Positions 8,126 through 16,730 of a DNA stretch of 64,000 bases are shown piece after piece. The stretch covers positions 145,421-209,420 of the forward strand of contig MKTY01000018.1 of the NCBI GenBank assembly GCA_001898485.1, written 5' to 3'. A program made the position numbers and the translations under genes. Position 1 is the first letter of the stretch. Every line of letters begins with the position of its first letter. The notes beneath the pieces were generated by a model. The model was not told the origin of the DNA. It saw nothing but the letters and a program-made list of their open reading frames with translations, and made no database searches. Origin of the DNA: Sphingobacteriales bacterium 46-32 (GTDB taxonomy: Bacteria; Bacteroidota; Bacteroidia; Chitinophagales; Chitinophagaceae).

Positions 8126-8596
8126 GTGAACAAAAAATGGATCCCTTTTCTACTGGTTGCCGTCCTGGCTATCGCATTATTCATCGTCCGGCGTTTGCAG
8201 CAGCCCGAGCCGGCAAAGCCAAAAACCAATACGACCGATACCCGCCGGACTACCACCGACCCGGCAGCCGTCAACCGCAACCGCGGATTTGACCGCCGCA
8301 TTTCTTATCTCGAGTATACGGCTCATGCCAAATGCCGCATGCAATGCCGCAAGATTACCCAGGCCGAAATAGAAGATATCATGCGCAACGGAAAGATCAA
8401 TTACAATAAAAGCGATGTCAATGACCGGCCATGCCCTACCTATGCGCTGGAAGGCATAACCAGCGACAATCAGCGCGTACGCATCGTCTTTGCCCAGTGC
8501 GACTTCAAAACAAAAGTGGTCACAGCCATCGACCTCGAAAAAGACTGGAGTTGCGATTGCCCGGGCGATGATCAGAAACATCAAAACAAACGCTGA
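8126..8596 (+). CDS. Membrane-anchored DUF4258 protein
   Basis: 156 residues. An N-terminal transmembrane helix (about residues 5-22, WIPFLLVAVLAIALFIVRRL) is followed by a polar Thr/Asp-rich linker. The DUF4258-like domain starts near residue 57 (YLEYTAHAKCRMQCRKI) and has the typical ITQAEIEDIMRNG helix and the strand VRIVFAQCDFKTKVVTAIDL. DUF4258 is a BECR-like fold seen in toxins and nucleases; activity here is unproven. Four cysteines surround the fold, including a C-terminal CDC. The GTG at 8126 is chosen because it puts the membrane helix at the N-terminus; the only longer start is a TTG. The stop overlaps the next ATG by one base (TGATG), so the two genes are likely translationally coupled. 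Confidence 0.7.
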   Translation: MNKKWIPFLLVAVLAIALFIVRRLQQPEPAKPKTNTTDTRRTTTDPAAVNRNRGFDRRISYLEYTAHAKCRMQCRKITQAEIEDIMRNGKINYNKSDVNDRPCPTYALEGITSDNQRVRIVFAQCDFKTKVVTAIDLEKDWSCDCPGDDQKHQNKR

Positions 8597-9390
8597 TGCG
8601 CCTGCTGCTGAAACCGCTGCTGTGGATATACAACCTGTATGCACTCATCCTGTTTGTTGCCATCATGCTGCTGATCTTTCCTTTTGTCGTAATCGCCAGC
8701 ACACTTGGACGAATCCGTGGCGGCAATCTTGTATTCAGGCTTTGCAGCCTCTGGGCCGACATCTGGTTTCCGCTCATTTTTATTTTTCATAAAAAAATAT
8801 ATGAGCGTCCGCATGACCGCAGCAAGCCTTACATTTTTGTAAGCAATCATATCAGCTACCTCGATTCGGCCGTACTGGTAAAAGCCTATCGCCAGCCGGT
8901 ACGTCCATTGGGGAAAATAGAGATGGCCAAAGTGCCGGTGTTTGGATTTATTTATCGCAATGCGATCGTAACGGTCGATCGCAGCAGTGCCGAAAACCGG
9001 GCACGCAGCATCCGCGTTCTTACTTCGCTTATCCGTAAAGGTATTTCGGTCATGGTATTTCCCGAAGGCACTTTTAATATGACCCACCAGCCGCTCAAAG
9101 AATTTTATGATGGCGCTTTCCGGGTGGCGATAGAAACCCAGACCCCGATAAAGCCGGTATTGTTTCTCGATACTTACGACCGCATGCATTATGGACAGCT
9201 TTTTAGTATCACACCCGGCCGCAGCCGGATTGTATACCTCGAGCCGATACCGGTCGATGGCCTGGGATTGCGCGATACCACGAAGCTGAAACAACTCGTA
9301 TACGAAAAAATGCAGGCCGCCCTGATTCGCTACCGCGCCAGTTGGATTGAGCCGCTGCCGGTTACGGAAAACGAACCGCGGCCTATTTAA
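8596..9390 (+). CDS. 1-acyl-sn-glycerol-3-phosphate acyltransferase (PlsC family)
   Basis: 264 residues. Two hydrophobic helices near the N-terminus (about 12-36 and 52-65) precede the acyltransferase domain. The catalytic NHxxxxD motif is NHISYLD (His85, Asp90). The glycerol-phosphate-binding block is FPEGT (155-159), preceded by VTVDRSS. Members transfer an acyl chain to lysophosphatidic acid at the inner membrane, giving phosphatidic acid. Its start overlaps the stop of the DUF4258 gene, and priA begins 18 bases after its stop. An ornithine-lipid or other lysolipid acyltransferase cannot be excluded. Confidence 0.9.
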   Translation: MRLLLKPLLWIYNLYALILFVAIMLLIFPFVVIASTLGRIRGGNLVFRLCSLWADIWFPLIFIFHKKIYERPHDRSKPYIFVSNHISYLDSAVLVKAYRQPVRPLGKIEMAKVPVFGFIYRNAIVTVDRSSAENRARSIRVLTSLIRKGISVMVFPEGTFNMTHQPLKEFYDGAFRVAIETQTPIKPVLFLDTYDRMHYGQLFSITPGRSRIVYLEPIPVDGLGLRDTTKLKQLVYEKMQAALIRYRASWIEPLPVTENEPRPI

Positions 9391-9393
9391 TGT

Positions 9394-9401
9394 TATTTTT
9401 G
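9394..9401 (+). promoter_or_regulatory. Possible -7 box (TATTTTTG) before priA
   Basis: Exact TAnnTTTG match in the 18-base gap before priA, 7 bases from its ATG. No TTTG is present at 19-21 bases upstream, so it may be weak or fortuitous. Confidence 0.3.
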
Positions 9402-9408
9402 CAACCGG

Positions 9409-11862
9409 ATGTTATACGCGGAGATCATTATACCCCTGGCTCTTCCCAAAAATTATACCTGGGTTGTACCCGATGAGCTGCAGGCTACGGCCCGGCCGGG
9501 CTGCCGCGTGGAGGTAAACCTGGGGAAATCAAAAAAATATGCGGGCATCATCAAACGCCTGCATCATGAAAAGCCGGAATTTTTTGATCCCAAGCCCATC
9601 CTCAATGTACTGGATGCCGAGCCGGTGATCTTTGAAGAGCAACTGCAGTTGTGGGAGTGGCTGGCCAGCTATTATATGTGCAGCGAAGGTGAGGTGATGG
9701 CGGCTGCACTGCCTGCACATTTCAAATTGTCCAGCGAGTCGATCCTGGTATACAACGAAGAGTTTGGCGACGATTTTTCTGCTCTCGATCATGATGAGTA
9801 CCTGGTAGGCGAAGCATTGCTGCTGAAAAAAGAGCTGAAGCTCACAGAAGTGCAGCAATTGCTCGACAGTGCACATGTATACCCCGTCATCAACCGGCTC
9901 ATCAATAAAAAAGTATGTTATGTGTGGGAAGCGCTCAAGCAAACCTACACACCCAAAAAAGACACCTATGTATTGCTGAGTCCGCCTTATGATCGGGAAG
10001 AAGAACTGGAGGCATTACTCAATGAAGATCCGCGATTGCAAAGGGCCGGTAAACAAATGGAACTGCTGCTGGCATTTCTGCATCTCAGCAAAACAGATGG
10101 CGAGGTGACAAAGAGTGAGCTACTGAAAAAATCAGGAGCCAGCGATGCGCAGCTGAAGGGGCTGGTAGACAAAAAAGTGTTGCAGCTCGAAAAACGTACT
10201 ATCGACCGTATACAATACCTGCCCAGGGATATCAATATTGATTTTACACTCAGTCCAGCACAACAAACGGCGCTGGATGAGGTACAGCAGGTATTTACTG
10301 AAAAAAATGTATGCCTGCTGCACGGCGTCACAGGTAGTGGTAAAACGCAGCTTTATATTCATCTCATTGCAGAAGCCGTACGCAAAGGTCACCAGGTGTT
10401 GTATATGCTGCCCGAGATCGCACTGACCTCGCAGATTATTCGCCGGCTGCAAAAACACTTTGGTGGTTATATCGGCATTTACCACAGCAAGTTCTCGCAC
10501 AACGAGCGGGTAGAGATATGGAATAAAATAAAAAACGGGGAGTTGCGGGTGGTCCTCGGAGCCCGCAGTTCATTGTTTCTTCCTTTCCAGGACCTGCGCC
10601 TGGTGGTATGCGATGAGGAGCATGATACTTCGTACAAGCAGCAGGAACCTGCTCCGCGTTATCATGGACGCGATACGGCGATCTACCTGGCCAGTCTGTT
10701 CAAGGCACAGGTAGTGCTGGGTAGTGCCACCCCCTCGCTCGAAACCTACGACAATGCCACCCGGGGTAAGTATGGACTGGTGAAGCTCAATGAGCGCTAC
10801 GGCGAACTCGAATTGCCGCGAATCGAAATTGTGGACACCCGTCTGATTGATAAAAAAGGAAAAGGGAAAGTGATGTTGTCGCCAACACTGGTAGAAGGCA
10901 TCAACTCCTCTATTGCACAGGGTAAACAGATCATCCTGTTTCAGAATCGCCGCGGGTATGCACCTTACCAGGTCTGTGCCGTGTGCGGCTGGATACCACA
11001 GTGTAAGTATTGCGATGTATCGCTTACTTTTCATAAACTGTCTAATAAACTGATCTGTCACTATTGCGGCACCACCTATGCTCCTTTGCACACCTGTGCT
11101 GCCTGCGGCAATCACGATTTTGTACAGCGCAACTTTGGTACCGAGCGTATCGAGGAGATGTTGCAGGAAACATTTCCCCAGGCCCGCGTAGCGCGGATGG
11201 ATGTGGATACGGTACGGGGCAAACATGCACACGATGCGCTGATCCAGTTGTTTGAACAGCGCCGGGTAGATATACTGGTGGGTACACAGATGGTGGTAAA
11301 GGGGCTTGACTTCGATAATGTGGAGCTCGTAGGAATCCTCGATGCAGACGGTCTCCTGCATTTTGCCGATTTCCGCGTGCATGAGCGGGCCTTTCAACTG
11401 ATGGAGCAGGTGAGTGGACGTGCCGGAAGAAAAGAAAGCCATGGACGTGTACTGATTCAGACTACACAGCCGCAGCATCCTGTTTTATTATATGTAAAGC
11501 AGCATGACTATGATAAGATGTTTGCCGATGAGATGCAGAAGCGCCGGCATTTTTTCTACCCGCCTTTTTCACGCATCATTCATCTTTCATTTCGCCATAA
11601 GTTTCGCGAAGTGGCACAGGGTGGTGCTCAAAAACTGGCCGATGCCCTGCAAAACAGGTATGGGCAGTTTATGATCGGTCCGGCAGAGCCTGTAGTAGGC
11701 CGTATCCGCAACCAGTACCTGATGGAACTATTGCTGAAACTGCCCCGCGACCACAAGGTGCTTGCACAATGCAAAAAAGATATACTGGAAGAAATAGCCA
11801 TCCTGCACCAGGATAAGCGTTACCGCAGCCTGATCATACTACCCGATGTGGATGTGATCTGA
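9409..11862 (+). CDS. priA: Primosomal protein N' (replication restart helicase PriA)
   Basis: 817 residues, full length. PriA is the 3'-5' superfamily-2 helicase that reloads the replisome at stalled forks. The N-terminal 3'BD/circularly permuted winged-helix part covers residues 1-270. The helicase core has Walker A GVTGSGKT (306-313) and a DEEH box (402-405). Four CxxC pairs between about residues 523 and 563 (CAVC, CKYC, CHYC, CAAC) form the two zinc sites that are diagnostic for PriA. Helicase motifs V/VI follow (GTQMVVKGLDFDNV, EQVSGRAGR). It follows the acyltransferase gene closely and may be co-transcribed with it. Confidence 0.97.
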   Translation: MLYAEIIIPLALPKNYTWVVPDELQATARPGCRVEVNLGKSKKYAGIIKRLHHEKPEFFDPKPILNVLDAEPVIFEEQLQLWEWLASYYMCSEGEVMAAALPAHFKLSSESILVYNEEFGDDFSALDHDEYLVGEALLLKKELKLTEVQQLLDSAHVYPVINRLINKKVCYVWEALKQTYTPKKDTYVLLSPPYDREEELEALLNEDPRLQRAGKQMELLLAFLHLSKTDGEVTKSELLKKSGASDAQLKGLVDKKVLQLEKRTIDRIQYLPRDINIDFTLSPAQQTALDEVQQVFTEKNVCLLHGVTGSGKTQLYIHLIAEAVRKGHQVLYMLPEIALTSQIIRRLQKHFGGYIGIYHSKFSHNERVEIWNKIKNGELRVVLGARSSLFLPFQDLRLVVCDEEHDTSYKQQEPAPRYHGRDTAIYLASLFKAQVVLGSATPSLETYDNATRGKYGLVKLNERYGELELPRIEIVDTRLIDKKGKGKVMLSPTLVEGINSSIAQGKQIILFQNRRGYAPYQVCAVCGWIPQCKYCDVSLTFHKLSNKLICHYCGTTYAPLHTCAACGNHDFVQRNFGTERIEEMLQETFPQARVARMDVDTVRGKHAHDALIQLFEQRRVDILVGTQMVVKGLDFDNVELVGILDADGLLHFADFRVHERAFQLMEQVSGRAGRKESHGRVLIQTTQPQHPVLLYVKQHDYDKMFADEMQKRRHFFYPPFSRIIHLSFRHKFREVAQGGAQKLADALQNRYGQFMIGPAEPVVGRIRNQYLMELLLKLPRDHKVLAQCKKDILEEIAILHQDKRYRSLIILPDVDVI

Positions 11863-11868
11863 TAAAGG

Positions 11869-12555
11869 TCAGAGAGTAGGTTGATAGGAAGCCGCCAGCT
11901 TTTGTATATCCGTGTAAGTATACCGGTGAATGCCGGGTAATCCCAGCTTTACAGACTGTACCATGGCCTGCGCTACCTCAAGGCCTTCGATAGCGCGGTA
12001 TTTGCGCAAGCCTCCCTGCATGAGGGGGTGTACAAAGCGAACCATTCGCTGGGCAAATTTTTCCATCGGCCGCTTTTCCTGCCGGTCGCCGAGTAATATG
12101 GATGGCTGAAAGAAATGGATAGATGCAATCGGTTCCAGGCTGATCGCATCTTCTACATGTCCTTTCAGTTTAAGATAAAAATTTCGGCTCCTGCTGTTGG
12201 CGCCTACAGCACTTACAATGGCCATGCGGTCGATGCCCAGTTCTTTACAAAGGCGGGCCGTCTTTACCGGAATATCAAAATCGATTTTAAGATAAGCCTG
12301 CCGGTCGCCTTTTACCTTTTTTTGTGTGGTGCCAATAGCGCAGAAAAGTGAATCGCTGCCATCAATGGCCAGCTTCACCGATTCGGGATCCGAAAAGTCA
12401 ACCAGCTTTACTTCAATTTTAGGATGCGGCCGCGGCATTGGTCGCCTTACCAGAATACGGATGGTGTCAAAAGAAGAATCTTCTGTCAGCACCTGCTGCA
12501 GGTAAGTGCCAATCATGCCGGTAGCACCAATGATAGAAGCAATGTGTTTACTCAT
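11869..12555 (-). CDS. NAD(P)-binding Rossmann protein (TIP30/HTATIP2-like atypical SDR)
   Basis: 228 residues. The N-terminal dinucleotide-binding loop GATGMIG is followed by a compact Rossmann fold. SAVGANSRSRNFYLKLKG provides the SDR-type Ser and YxxxK-like residues, and RPSILLGDR-type sequence appears as QPSILLGDRQE. This is the usual layout of the small atypical SDRs related to eukaryotic TIP30/CC3. The substrate is unknown. It is divergent from murB (33 bp between starts) and its stop is only 7 bases from the priA stop. Confidence 0.8.
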   Translation of the reverse strand: MSKHIASIIGATGMIGTYLQQVLTEDSSFDTIRILVRRPMPRPHPKIEVKLVDFSDPESVKLAIDGSDSLFCAIGTTQKKVKGDRQAYLKIDFDIPVKTARLCKELGIDRMAIVSAVGANSRSRNFYLKLKGHVEDAISLEPIASIHFFQPSILLGDRQEKRPMEKFAQRMVRFVHPLMQGGLRKYRAIEGLEVAQAMVQSVKLGLPGIHRYTYTDIQKLAASYQPTL

Positions 12556-12575
12556 CTGGTTGCCGTATTATTCAA

Positions 12576-12583
12576 TACTTTTG
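12576..12583 (+). promoter_or_regulatory. Bacteroidota -7 box (TACTTTTG) of murB
   Basis: Exact TAnnTTTG, 5 bases before the murB ATG. A TTG at 12560-12562 is closer than the usual 19-base spacing. The predicted transcript would start at or next to the ATG, which implies a leaderless mRNA. Confidence 0.4.
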
Positions 12584-12588
12584 ACCTC

Positions 12589-13611
12589 ATGCAATTTCAG
12601 GAAAATTATTCATTAAAATCCTATAATACCTTCCGGATAGGGGCACAGGCCCGCTATTTCACCTCTTTTTCCAGCGTAGATCAACTACAGGAGGCGCTCG
12701 AGCAGGCTGCTACGCTGGCCACAGCACGCCCACCGCTTGTTTTGGGCGGGGGGAGCAATATCCTGCTCACCGGCGATGTAGATGGCGTGGTACTGCACAA
12801 TGGTATTAAGGGTATAGAACTCCTGCGGCAGGATGATGAATTCTTTTATGTGCGTGCCGGCGGTGGAGAAGTGTGGCATCAGCTGGTATTGCATTGCATC
12901 GGGCAGGGCTATGCCGGTGTGGAAAATATGTCGCTGATACCCGGCTGTGTGGGGGCATCACCTATTCAGAATATCGGTGCCTACGGAGTGGAGCTCAAAG
13001 ATGTTTTTCATGAGCTGCAGGCCTGGCATATACATGATAAAGAGTTGCACAGCTTTTCACTCGCCGATTGCGGATTCGGTTATCGCGAGAGTGTATTTAA
13101 AGGAAAATATAAAGGACAGTATATCATCACGGGCGTTACACTCAAGCTGCGGCGTACGCCGGTATTTCATACCAGCTATGGTGCTATTGAGCACGAGCTG
13201 CAGCGTATGGGTGTGCAGGAATTAAGCATTCGCGCCATATCTGATGCGGTGATTCATATCCGCCAGTCCAAACTGCCCGATCCGGAAGTAACAGGCAATG
13301 CGGGTAGTTTCTTCAAAAATCCCAGTATACCACTTGAGCAATATGAACAGCTCAAAGCGCAGCATCCTTCCATGCCGGCGTATGCCAATGCCGATGGCAG
13401 TATGAAGCTGGCAGCAGGCTGGCTGATCGAGCAATGCGGCTGGAAAGGCTTTCGCCGGGGCGATGCCGGCTGCCACCCTCACCAGGCATTGGTGTTAGTG
13501 AACTATGGCAATGCCACCGGCAAAGAGATCTATGACCTGAGCCAGGAAATAATAGCGAGTGTGTTGTTGAAGTTTGGAGTGGCGTTGGAGAGAGAAGTGA
13601 ACATGATTTGA
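12589..13611 (+). CDS. murB: UDP-N-acetylmuramate dehydrogenase (UDP-N-acetylenolpyruvoylglucosamine reductase)
   Basis: 340 residues, a complete type I MurB. It reduces UDP-GlcNAc-enolpyruvate to UDP-MurNAc with FAD and NADPH, the second committed step of peptidoglycan precursor synthesis. FAD-binding motifs are LVLGGGSNILL and IPGCVGASPIQNIGAYGVE. The YRES segment is GYRESVFKG. The proton-donor serine lies in NAGSFFKNP, and the C-terminal catalytic Glu is in LEREVNMI. The start is the ATG at 12589, where the fold and the -7 box agree. An array of 8-mers begins one base after the stop. Confidence 0.97.
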   Translation: MQFQENYSLKSYNTFRIGAQARYFTSFSSVDQLQEALEQAATLATARPPLVLGGGSNILLTGDVDGVVLHNGIKGIELLRQDDEFFYVRAGGGEVWHQLVLHCIGQGYAGVENMSLIPGCVGASPIQNIGAYGVELKDVFHELQAWHIHDKELHSFSLADCGFGYRESVFKGKYKGQYIITGVTLKLRRTPVFHTSYGAIEHELQRMGVQELSIRAISDAVIHIRQSKLPDPEVTGNAGSFFKNPSIPLEQYEQLKAQHPSMPAYANADGSMKLAAGWLIEQCGWKGFRRGDAGCHPHQALVLVNYGNATGKEIYDLSQEIIASVLLKFGVALEREVNMI

Positions 13612-13958
13612 AATGTGCTGATGTGCTGGTGTGCTGATGATTGTTTGAAAACTATTCCGGCAATTGAAAATTCCTGATCAGGGAAGTTTAATGACCTGAT
13701 AGCTCGTAAAATGTAAAACTCAGTATTTGATCTGACAAGTAATCTTGATTGACAGGCATTGATCCTGTCGGATCAACTATTTTCCTGGCAAGTCCTCTTT
13801 TTAATGTAGGAGGACATTGCCAGGAAAATAGTGAGGGGGCAAGACTGTATGATTAGTTTAAGCTTTTCTGACACGGCCTGTAAGATCAATCCCTGACTAT
13901 TGCACGTAAAACAAACGGTCTGAGAGTTATTATTAGCACACCAGCACATTAGCACATT
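13612..13958. mobile_element. 347-bp MITE-like element bracketed by inverted 8-mer arrays
   Basis: The gap between murB and the MoxR-type gene is framed by two 27-base arrays in opposite orientation (13612-13638 and 13932-13958). Each consists of three units of TGTGCTRA/TTAGCACA and they match at 25 of 27 positions. Inside lie a 57-base palindrome (13776-13832) and a small hairpin GACAGG/CCTGTC (13751-13769). No reading frame of substance is present. The layout resembles a miniature inverted-repeat element or a structured intergenic repeat; no target-site duplication was identified. Confidence 0.5.
13776..13832. repeat. Long near-perfect palindrome (22-bp arms)
   Basis: The left arm begins ACTATTTTCCTGGCAA and the right arm ends TTGCCAGGAAAATAGT. 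A second stem, TCCTC/GAGGA, continues inward after one bulged base, around an AT-rich loop of about 12 bases. It lies in the middle of the bracketed element and would form a very stable hairpin in RNA or single-stranded DNA. Confidence 0.75.
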
Positions 13959-13964
13959 GTTCCC

Positions 13965-15497
13965 TCAGCTTTCCTCATCAAACTCAAAATCCTCATCTTC
14001 TCCTCCGGTATTCATATTCATCATGCTGCCGATGAGGTCTTTGAATTCAACTTTTGTTTCAAACATTTTTTTACTGATAAGCGAATAAGCGGCCAGGCCA
14101 TGGAGTACAAACTCCATCAGCAGGGCCGACTGGGCTTCGTTTGCTTTGGGGAAATATTTTTTGATCAGTGCATGTAAGCCATCTACCTGGTACAGGGCCA
14201 GTATCTTCTCTGCATCTTTCGTGTTGAACGAAAGGTTGACATGATTGCCTTTGTCGAACCAGTTGGTTATAGCGCGGTAGGGGTTGTCATCGGCACGTTC
14301 CTGCTGCGATGGCTTGCCCGTGTTGCGGCGTTTCTTCAGCGCTTCGGGGTTGGGGAAATATTGTATAAACAGGCTGCGGATGGCTTTATCTACCAGGTTC
14401 ATGGCTACCTGGTAGGGACCTTCCTGCTCACCTTCATATACCAGTTCTATTTTGCCGGTGATGGAGGGGATGATGCCGTTCAGATCACCGATCCATACCT
14501 GGGTTTGTTTTTCTTTGTTGAGAATGGCGCGACGCTCGGCAGCGCTGACAGCGTTTTCGAGTGCAGAAATAGTGAGACGTGCACTCACCCCGCTCTTTTT
14601 ATCTACAAATTCACTGCCACGTGCTTCAAAAGCAATCTGCTCAATGAGGCGGCGTACCAGGTCGCTCACATTGATGCGTGCCTGTTGGTCGCCGGTGAGG
14701 TCGGCTTCCTGTTCGGTAATCTCCAGTGCGTGCTCAATAGATTTGGGGTAATGCGTGAGTATCTGGCTTTGTATACGGTCTTTCAGTGGTGTTACAATCG
14801 AACCACGATTGGTATAGTCTTCGGGGTTGGCTGTAAATACAAAGAGGATGTCGAGCGGCAGGCGCAGTTTGAATCCGCGTATCTGCACATCACCTTCTTC
14901 GAGGATGTTGAAGAGGGCAACCTGTATGCGGGCCTGCAGATCGGGCAGCTCGTTGATCACGAAGATAGAGCGGTTGCTGCGTGGAATGATGCCATAGTGG
15001 ATCACCCGGTCATCGGCAAAGCTCAGTTTGAGGTTGGCTGCTTTAATGGGATCGATATCGCCAATGAGGTCGGCCACACTTACATCGGGAGTGGCCAGTT
15101 TTTCACCATAGCGCTCGCTGCGGTGCAGCCAGCTGATGGGGGTGTTGTCGCCCAGCTCTGCTACCAGCTCACGGCCAAAGCGGCTGATAGGTTGCAGGGG
15201 ATCATCATTGATATCGCTGCCGGTGATGACGGGTATGTATTCATCGAGCAGCTCGGTCATCTGGCGCGCCATACGGGTCTTGGCTTGCCCGCGCAGCCCG
15301 AGGAAAAGGATATTGTGTTTGCTAAGCAGGGCACGCTCCACATCGGGTATCACCGTGTCTTCGTAGCCGATGATACCGGTAAAAGTGGGATCGCCGGTGT
15401 TGAGGCGGTTGATCAGGTTTTCACGTATCTCTTCTTTGATGCTGCGGCTACGGTAACCGCTTTTTTTCAACTCGCCCAGTGTTTTGATCTGATTCAT
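13965..15497 (-). CDS. MoxR/ChlI-type AAA+ ATPase (magnesium-chelatase subunit I-like)
   Basis: 510 residues. The AAA+ core carries a Walker A variant GLRGQAKT (67-74), an ELPDLQARIQVALFNILEEGDVQIRG-type segment containing the helix-2 insert, and sensor 1 FVFTANPEDYTNRG. This matches the ChlI/MoxR clade rather than sigma-54 activators. The C-terminal third is a helical extension ending in an acidic tail. These ATPases work with a VWA partner to remodel or insert metal into a target, and the VWA gene lies directly upstream (68-bp gap, same strand). No other chelatase or porphyrin genes are nearby, so true magnesium chelation is unlikely. The target is unknown. Confidence 0.85.
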   Translation of the reverse strand: MNQIKTLGELKKSGYRSRSIKEEIRENLINRLNTGDPTFTGIIGYEDTVIPDVERALLSKHNILFLGLRGQAKTRMARQMTELLDEYIPVITGSDINDDPLQPISRFGRELVAELGDNTPISWLHRSERYGEKLATPDVSVADLIGDIDPIKAANLKLSFADDRVIHYGIIPRSNRSIFVINELPDLQARIQVALFNILEEGDVQIRGFKLRLPLDILFVFTANPEDYTNRGSIVTPLKDRIQSQILTHYPKSIEHALEITEQEADLTGDQQARINVSDLVRRLIEQIAFEARGSEFVDKKSGVSARLTISALENAVSAAERRAILNKEKQTQVWIGDLNGIIPSITGKIELVYEGEQEGPYQVAMNLVDKAIRSLFIQYFPNPEALKKRRNTGKPSQQERADDNPYRAITNWFDKGNHVNLSFNTKDAEKILALYQVDGLHALIKKYFPKANEAQSALLMEFVLHGLAAYSLISKKMFETKVEFKDLIGSMMNMNTGGEDEDFEFDEES

Positions 15498-15565
15498 ATT
15501 TGTTGCTTCGGGTATTAAGATTGGTCGTTGTGAATAAATGTTTTTACCGCCGTGCGGTAAATGAA

Positions 15566-16663
15566 TTAATAAACGGTTTTTCTTTTTCCGCTTTCAAAAT
15601 CGCGGAAGATGAATGCCCCCAGTTTATCGAGTGAGGCAAAGAAGGCCTTGCCCTGATTGGTTTCGGTAAACTCCTGTACAAACTGCTGCAGGTAAGGATC
15701 GGTAGCGATCATGAAAGTGGTGATGGGGATTTTCAACTTTTTGCATTGAGCTGCCAGGTTCATGCAGCGGTTCACCACTTTGCGGTCGAGGCCGAAACTA
15801 TTTTTATAATAACGCTTGCCGATTTTGAGACAGGTAGGTTTACCATCGGTGATCATGAAGATCTGTTTGTTGGGATTCTTGCGGCGGCGCAGGATGTCCA
15901 TTGCCAGTTCGAGCCCCGCAACCGTATTGGTATGGTAAGGCCCTACCTGCAGGTAGGGCAGGTCTTTTACCTCAATGGGCCAGGCATCGTTGCCAAACAC
16001 TACGATATCGAGTGTGTCTTTGGGGTAGCGGGTCTTGATGAGTTCGCTCAGGGCCATGGCTACTTTTTTGGCCGGGGTAATGCGGTCTTCGCCATAGAGG
16101 ATCATGCTGTGTGAAATGTCGATCATGAGCACCGTGCTGGTCTGCGATTTGAAATCCGTTTCGCGGATGCTCAGGTCATCTTCCTGCATCTGAAAGCTGT
16201 CGATGCCATGGTTGATCTGTGCCGTGCGGATCGATTCGGTAAAGTCGATTTGCTCCAGCATATCGCCAAACTGAAACTGGCGGGTTTCGGAGTTGGCTTC
16301 ATCGCCCTGGCCGGGTTTGTAAGTTTTGTGATCGCCCTTGCGGCTTTTTTTGAGTTTGCCGAAGATCTCATCGAGGCTGCGTTTGCGGATGCCCTGCTCG
16401 GTTTTTGGGGTGATCTTTATTTCGCCGCGCTCATTGTCTTCTGTGATATAGCCTTTCTGTTTCAGGTCGTCTATAAAGTCGCCCATGCCGTACTCATTAT
16501 CGGTGAGGGCATATTGTTTATCCAGCTCGTTCATCCATTGCATGGCCTCACTCACATCGCCACTCGTATAGGTGAGGAGCTGCATGAAGAGGTCCAGCAA
16601 CTGGTCAAACCGGGTTTGTCCCTGCTGGTTGGGATCAAAGCCGGAGAAATGGTAACCGCGCAT
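15566..16663 (-). CDS. VWA-domain protein (ChlD/CoxE-like partner of MoxR ATPase)
   Basis: 365 residues with no signal peptide, so cytoplasmic. The N-terminal 170 residues are helical and charged. The von Willebrand A domain follows with an intact metal-ion-dependent adhesion site: DISHS (Asp182, Ser184, Ser186), a Thr in the HTNTVAG loop and the Asp of ITDGKP. MoxR-VWA pairs are ATP-driven chaperone-like systems, the VWA protein recruiting substrate. It is the first gene of a two-gene unit with the ATPase. Upstream lies the 120-bp tandem repeat block. Confidence 0.85.
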   Translation of the reverse strand: MRGYHFSGFDPNQQGQTRFDQLLDLFMQLLTYTSGDVSEAMQWMNELDKQYALTDNEYGMGDFIDDLKQKGYITEDNERGEIKITPKTEQGIRKRSLDEIFGKLKKSRKGDHKTYKPGQGDEANSETRQFQFGDMLEQIDFTESIRTAQINHGIDSFQMQEDDLSIRETDFKSQTSTVLMIDISHSMILYGEDRITPAKKVAMALSELIKTRYPKDTLDIVVFGNDAWPIEVKDLPYLQVGPYHTNTVAGLELAMDILRRRKNPNKQIFMITDGKPTCLKIGKRYYKNSFGLDRKVVNRCMNLAAQCKKLKIPITTFMIATDPYLQQFVQEFTETNQGKAFFASLDKLGAFIFRDFESGKRKTVY

Positions 16664-16730
16664 ATTCAGTATAAGTTACAACAAATAACCGTGCCTGGAC
16701 AGGGCTGTTTGTCTTTAAAAAATGGTTAGT

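Noticed and set aside
10570..11478. 302-residue minus-strand frame inside priA
   Set aside because: Overlaps the conserved zinc and helicase motifs of priA; no own motif.
14241..15518. 425-residue open frame on the plus strand across the MoxR-type gene
   Set aside because: It is antisense to a clearly conserved ATPase with all motifs; its translation has no domain pattern.
13965..16663. True magnesium chelatase (chlorophyll or cobalamin pathway)
   Set aside because: No large ChlH/CobN subunit or porphyrin genes in the window; MoxR-VWA pairing is more general.
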